The notes under the pieces are model-generated. The model was not told the DNA's origin, ran no database searches, and was given only the letters and a program-made list of their open reading frames with translations. Of a stretch of DNA of 39,537 bases, positions 35,973 through 39,537 are shown one piece after another. Numbering within the stretch: the stretch's first letter is position 1; each line of letters begins with the position of its first letter. The stretch comes from Mycobacterium sp. (lineage in GTDB: Bacteria; Actinomycetota; Actinomycetes; Mycobacteriales; Mycobacteriaceae): the NCBI RefSeq assembly GCF_008709575.1, contig NZ_VYIK01000035.1, forward strand, positions 1-39,537, in the 5' to 3' direction. A program made the position numbers and the translations under genes.

Positions 35973-37576
35973 TCACCCGCTCCCTCTGGCAGCGGCACGC
36001 CGACGTCGTCGTCATCGGCACTGGCGTCGCCGGCTTGGCCGCCGCGCTGGCCGCGCACCGCTGCGGTCGCAGCGTGGTCGTGCTGTCCAAGACCGACCGC
36101 CGGCCCGGCATGACTGCCACGCACTACGCCCAGGGCGGAATCGCGGTGGTGCTGCCGGATACCGACGACTCGGTGGAGGCTCATGTGGCCGACACCGTGG
36201 CCGCGGGTGCGGGTCTGTGCGATCCCGATGCGGTGGCCTCCATCGTCGCCGACGGCTACCGGGCGGTGACCGAATTAGTCAGCAGCGGTGCACGGTTCGA
36301 CGAATCACCCTCGGGCCGATGGGCACTGACCCGGGAAGGTGGCCACTCCCGGCGGCGCATCGTGCATGCGGGGGGCGACGCGACCGGTGCCGAAGTGCAG
36401 CGTGCGCTCGACCGGGCAGCTGCCGCGCTGGACATTCGCACCCACCATGCCGCACTGCGCGTCCTGCACCACGAGGCACGAGAAGAGGGAGTGACCGGGG
36501 TGTTAGCGATCAGTCCCGAGGGGCCCGGCATTGTGCACGCCCCGGCGGTCATCCTGGCCACCGGCGGGCTGGGACACCTGTACGGCGCGACCACCAACCC
36601 GGCCGGCGCCACCGGCGACGGCATCGCACTGGCGCTGTGGGCCGGTGTGGCGGTCAGCGACATCGAATTCATCCAGTTCCACCCGACCATGCTGTTCGCC
36701 GCGGGGAGTGCCGAAACCGGCGGCCGGCGACCCCTGGTCACCGAGGCGATCCGCGGGGAGGGCGCTGTTCTGGTCGACGCGCAGGGTAATTCGATCACGA
36801 CGGGTGTGCACCCGATGGGTGATCTGGCTCCGCGCGACGTGGTCGCCGCGGCGATCGACACGCGGCTGCGTGCTAGCGGAGACCGCTGCGTCTATCTCGA
36901 CGCCCGCGGCATCGCCGACTTCGCTACCCGCTTCCCGACGGTCACCGCCGCATGCCGGGCCGCCGGCATCGACCCGGTCCGTCAACCGATTCCAGTGGTC
37001 CCGGGTGCGCACTACAGCTGCGGAGGCGTAGTCACCGACGTCAACGGGCAAACCGGGTTGCCGGGCCTCTACGCCGCCGGCGAGGTGGCCCGCACCGGGA
37101 TGCACGGCGCCAACCGGCTGGCGTCCAACAGCTTGCTGGAGGGACTGGTCGTGGGGGGCCGGGCCGGACGAGCCGCGGCCAGCCACGCGGCGGCGACCGG
37201 GCCGGTGCGCGCGACAGCGCCGGAGCCGCTGTACGGGCCCGCGCTGCCCCGCACTGAACTGCACCGGGCGATGACGTGCGCCGCGTCGGTGGTCCGCGAC
37301 GCCGCCGGGCTGCGGCGGCTGATCGACACGCTGGCTGCGGCTCCGTCCCGCCCGGTGGTGCATCGCGGAGACTTCGAAGACGTCGCGCTGACACTCACCG
37401 CCCGTGCGGTGGCCGCCGCCGCACTGGCCCGAACCGAGAGCCGCGGCTGCCATCACCGTGCCGACTACCCCGGTGCCGACCCGGGCCGGCCGCGCAGCAG
37501 CGTGGTTGCGCTGGTGGGAGCGGACGTTGAGAATGGCGGGGCAGTGCAGGTCGAGGAGCCGGCGGGAGTGTGCTGA
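35969..37576 (+). CDS. nadB: L-aspartate oxidase
   Basis: FAD enzyme that oxidises aspartate to iminoaspartate for NadA. The 535-residue product starts with the dinucleotide-binding motif [17 protein letters not shown]. It has [28 protein letters not shown], the FAD-covering [20 protein letters not shown], the active-site blocks [10 protein letters not shown] and [12 protein letters not shown], and [23 protein letters not shown] at 35969 overlaps the nadA stop. The stop overlaps nadC as TGATG, so all three nad genes are translationally coupled. Confidence 0.97.
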   Translation: MITRSLWQRHADVVVIGTGVAGLAAALAAHRCGRSVVVLSKTDRRPGMTATHYAQGGIAVVLPDTDDSVEAHVADTVAAGAGLCDPDAVASIVADGYRAVTELVSSGARFDESPSGRWALTREGGHSRRRIVHAGGDATGAEVQRALDRAAAALDIRTHHAALRVLHHEAREEGVTGVLAISPEGPGIVHAPAVILATGGLGHLYGATTNPAGATGDGIALALWAGVAVSDIEFIQFHPTMLFAAGSAETGGRRPLVTEAIRGEGAVLVDAQGNSITTGVHPMGDLAPRDVVAAAIDTRLRASGDRCVYLDARGIADFATRFPTVTAACRAAGIDPVRQPIPVVPGAHYSCGGVVTDVNGQTGLPGLYAAGEVARTGMHGANRLASNSLLEGLVVGGRAGRAAASHAAATGPVRATAPEPLYGPALPRTELHRAMTCAASVVRDAAGLRRLIDTLAAAPSRPVVHRGDFEDVALTLTARAVAAAALARTESRGCHHRADYPGADPGRPRSSVVALVGADVENGGAVQVEEPAGVC

Positions 37577-38451
37577 TGATCCTCTCCGACTGCGAGCTCG
37601 CCGAGGTCCGCACCACGATCCACCGCGCGCTCGACGAGGACCTTCGCTACGGGCCCGACATCACCACGCTGGCGACGGTCCCGGAGGGGACATCGGCAAC
37701 CGCGGCGCTGGTGACCCGTGAGCCCGGGGTCATCGCCGGGGTCGACGTCGCGCTGCTGGTGCTCGACGAGGTGCTCGGCCCGGACGGGTACCGGGTGCTG
37801 GACCGGGTGGCGGACGGCGCCCGGCTGGAAACGGGGGCGGCGTTGCTGACGGTGGTGGCCCGCACGCGCGGCTTGTTGACCGCGGAGCGGACCATGCTCA
37901 ACCTGGTCTGCCACCTGTCCGGGATTGCCACCGCGACAGCCGCCTGGGTCGACGCCGTGCGCGGCACCACGGCCAAAATCCGCGACACCCGCAAGACGTT
38001 GCCGGGCCTGCGGATGTTGCAGAAGTACGCGGTGCGCGTCGGCGGCGGCGTCAACCACCGGATGGGGCTCGGCGATGCGGCCCTGATCAAGGACAACCAT
38101 GTGGTGGCTGCGGGATCGGTCGTCGGCGCATTGCGGGCGGTGCGGGCCGCCGCCCCGCACCTGCCGTGCGAGGTGGAGGTCGATTCACTCGAGCAGCTCG
38201 ACGAGGTGCTGCCCGAGACGCCCGAATTGGTTCTGCTGGACAATTTTCCGATCTGGCAGACCCAGATCGCGGTGCAGCGGAGGGACGCCCGCGCGCCGAC
38301 AGTCAAACTGGAGTCGTCCGGGGGGCTGTCGCTGGCCACCGCCGCCGACTACGCCTGCACCGGTGTCGACTATCTGGCGGTCGGTGCGCTCACTCATTCG
38401 GCTCAGGTGCTCGACATCGGCCTGGACATGCAGCCCGGTGCGCATTGCTGA
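37576..38451 (+). CDS. nadC: Nicotinate-nucleotide pyrophosphorylase (carboxylating)
   Basis: Quinolinate phosphoribosyltransferase that forms nicotinate mononucleotide from quinolinate and PRPP. The 291-residue product has LDEDLRYGPDITTLATVP, the substrate-binding RDTRKTLPGLRMLQKYAV, GGGVNHRMGLGDAALIKDNH and LESSGGLSLATAADYA. ATG at 37576 sharing a base with the nadB stop was preferred over GTG 37570, which would add two residues. Its TGA abuts the stop of the convergent nuclease-like gene within TGATCA. Confidence 0.97.
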   Translation: MILSDCELAEVRTTIHRALDEDLRYGPDITTLATVPEGTSATAALVTREPGVIAGVDVALLVLDEVLGPDGYRVLDRVADGARLETGAALLTVVARTRGLLTAERTMLNLVCHLSGIATATAAWVDAVRGTTAKIRDTRKTLPGLRMLQKYAVRVGGGVNHRMGLGDAALIKDNHVVAAGSVVGALRAVRAAAPHLPCEVEVDSLEQLDEVLPETPELVLLDNFPIWQTQIAVQRRDARAPTVKLESSGGLSLATAADYACTGVDYLAVGALTHSAQVLDIGLDMQPGAHC

Positions 38452-39531
38452 TCACCAGTGCGGCGGCGCGGCGCCGCGACCCAAACTCCAGGTGGACTGG
38501 CCCAGCCGGGGCTTGGTGGAGCTGTCCGGGGGCGACCGGAAGTCGGCTGCCAGCAGCGGTTCGGGATCGACCCCCTCGGTGAGGGTCTGGCAGGGAGCGT
38601 TGAAGTCGCATGCGGCACAGTGGGTCCCGGGGCTCGGATAGATTGTCGGCCAGCCGACCATGTCGAGGCATTCGGCGGCGATCAGCAGGCCCACCGAGGT
38701 GATCTCGTGACGGGTGCGGCGGATGCGGGTTCGCCGCAGCACGCCGGCGGTGCGCTGTTGGGTCCGGTTCCCGTCGTCGGCGCGTGCCGCCTGCGCCGTC
38801 ACCCGACGGTGCTGCGGTGTCGAGCGGCCGCCGCCGCTCGGCTCATGCTGACCGACGGCCTTCGGCATCCGCGGAGTCTGGGGCCCGGCGGCGGGAAATT
38901 CGAGCGGTCCACCGATGCGTAGTTCGTTATGCAGGGTGCCGGCGATTTCGATGCCCAGGTAGTCCTGCTCGAACGCCCAGCAGGCGGCCAGCGCCTCCTC
39001 GTCGCGCAGCAGCGTCTCCAGGTCCTGCCACCCGTCGACGATGTGGTGGCGGACCACCCAGTAGTCGTCGGCCGCGTCGACCGCCAGCAGGTCGATCCGG
39101 CACGGATAGATCACCGGAGACCCGTCGTGGACGGTCAATCCGCGCCCGGGCTCCTCGGGATCCGGGACGATCGCGCTGACCTCGGTATTGACCTTGACCG
39201 GCGCAAAGTCGTCGATGCGACTGGCCCAGGCGTCGTAGCAGTCGATCAGCGCCGTCGCCCGATCGTGCAGGACGCTCGCACCCGCGTCGGCCAGGGACCG
39301 CGCCAACGCCTTGCGCACCAGCGGCTGGGTCACCTCGTGCGGCCAGTCCCAGGTTCCCGGGTAGTAATAGACGTCGAGCGCATCCCGCAGCGCCATGCCC
39401 AGCGCGGCTTCGGCGGCCGGTGGCGGGGCGGCCGGTTGCAGGTTACGTCGATGCGGCGACGCGAAGTCCCATTGGCGCCGGCAGCGTTTGAATCGGGCGC
39501 GGTCGTCGGCGGTGATCCGGTAGTCGACCAT
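38452..39531 (-). CDS. Stand-alone PD-(D/E)XK-like protein with Fe-S cysteine staple
   Basis: The 359-residue protein looks like an isolated RecB/AddB/Cas4-type nuclease domain. One N-terminal cysteine (FKRCRRQWDF, Cys17) and a C-terminal C-x2-C-x5-C (Cys305, Cys308, Cys314 in HCAACDFNAPC) reproduce the four-cysteine [4Fe-4S] staple of AddB, Cas4 and Exo5 nucleases. The core has YPCRIDLLAVDAADDYWVV, but where active enzymes have DYK or EVK this protein has RHH, so catalysis is doubtful. An Arg/Gln-rich, probably disordered stretch lies at about residues 218-265. Start ATG 39531 is six bases from the window edge, so an earlier start cannot be excluded. It is convergent with nadC; function unknown. 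Confidence 0.65.
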   Translation of the reverse strand: MVDYRITADDRARFKRCRRQWDFASPHRRNLQPAAPPPAAEAALGMALRDALDVYYYPGTWDWPHEVTQPLVRKALARSLADAGASVLHDRATALIDCYDAWASRIDDFAPVKVNTEVSAIVPDPEEPGRGLTVHDGSPVIYPCRIDLLAVDAADDYWVVRHHIVDGWQDLETLLRDEEALAACWAFEQDYLGIEIAGTLHNELRIGGPLEFPAAGPQTPRMPKAVGQHEPSGGGRSTPQHRRVTAQAARADDGNRTQQRTAGVLRRTRIRRTRHEITSVGLLIAAECLDMVGWPTIYPSPGTHCAACDFNAPCQTLTEGVDPEPLLAADFRSPPDSSTKPRLGQSTWSLGRGAAPPHW

Positions 39532-39537
39532 CTGCGT

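Noticed and set aside
38452..39531. Cas4 of a CRISPR system
   Set aside because: The cysteine pattern fits, but no repeat array or other cas gene is in the window and the catalytic residues are degenerate.

Overview
This is a high-GC actinobacterial chromosome segment. Gene content, gene order and protein sequence place it in Mycobacterium, probably a slow grower or close relative. The order ileS, dinX, ansA, lspA, RluA-type pseudouridine synthase, dnaE1, ilvA, treZ/treY/treX, acyltransferase, ripD, bioA/bioF/bioD, 2H phosphoesterase, bioB, nadA/nadB/nadC follows the M. tuberculosis Rv1536-Rv1596 backbone as I remember it. Several genes present at that locus in M. tuberculosis are absent here, and others are added. 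Species assignment is inference; no rRNA or other marker is present.

Layout. (1) 1-5724: a promoter and T-box leader precede ileS. Two decaying genes follow, a DUF559-type remnant with an internal deletion and a methyltransferase with a one-base frameshift, and then the Y-family polymerase dinX. (2) 5689-11962: ansA diverges from lspA, whose 5' end holds three 51-bp tandem repeats. A pseudouridine synthase and the replicative polymerase dnaE1 follow. (3) 11959-16157: a two-gene minus-strand unit (amidohydrolase, then Fe(II)/2-oxoglutarate dioxygenase) of unknown substrate sits between dnaE1 and ilvA. A hypothetical gene with a probable premature stop comes after ilvA. (4) 16302-22528: the minus-strand treX-treY-treZ operon for making trehalose from glycogen. 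(5) 22616-26253: cell-envelope genes, namely an AT3-SGNH acyltransferase, a catalytically altered RipD and a small membrane protein. (6) 26398-32798: biotin synthesis (bioA, bioF, bioD, a coupled 2H phosphoesterase, the repressor bioQ, bioB), ending in an apparent fusion of the biotin synthase auxiliary protein BsaP to the following membrane protein. (7) 32764-39531: a lipase-like hydrolase, the NAD regulator nrtR diverging from nadA-nadB-nadC, and a stand-alone PD-(D/E)XK-like protein with an AddB/Cas4-type cysteine pattern but degenerate catalytic residues.

Regulation readable from the sequence: an isoleucine T-box with a mutually exclusive Shine-Dalgarno sequestrator; a BioQ-type palindrome between bioQ and bioB; a perfect NrtR-type palindrome between nrtR and nadA; paired palindromes ahead of treX; and a triple 9-bp repeat ahead of ripD that resembles MtrA sites. 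Several genes (ansA, bioQ, nrtR, probably dnaE1) have a -10 hexamer placed so that the start codon lies at or next to the transcription start, which suggests leaderless mRNAs.

The likeliest undescribed items are the BsaP-membrane protein fusion, the repeat that carries its own ribosome binding site and start codon in lspA, the amidohydrolase-dioxygenase pair, and the degenerate Fe-S nuclease-like protein. No tRNA, rRNA, CRISPR array, insertion sequence or prophage was seen. No gene-free stretch exceeds 300 bases; the longest is 25487-25770.
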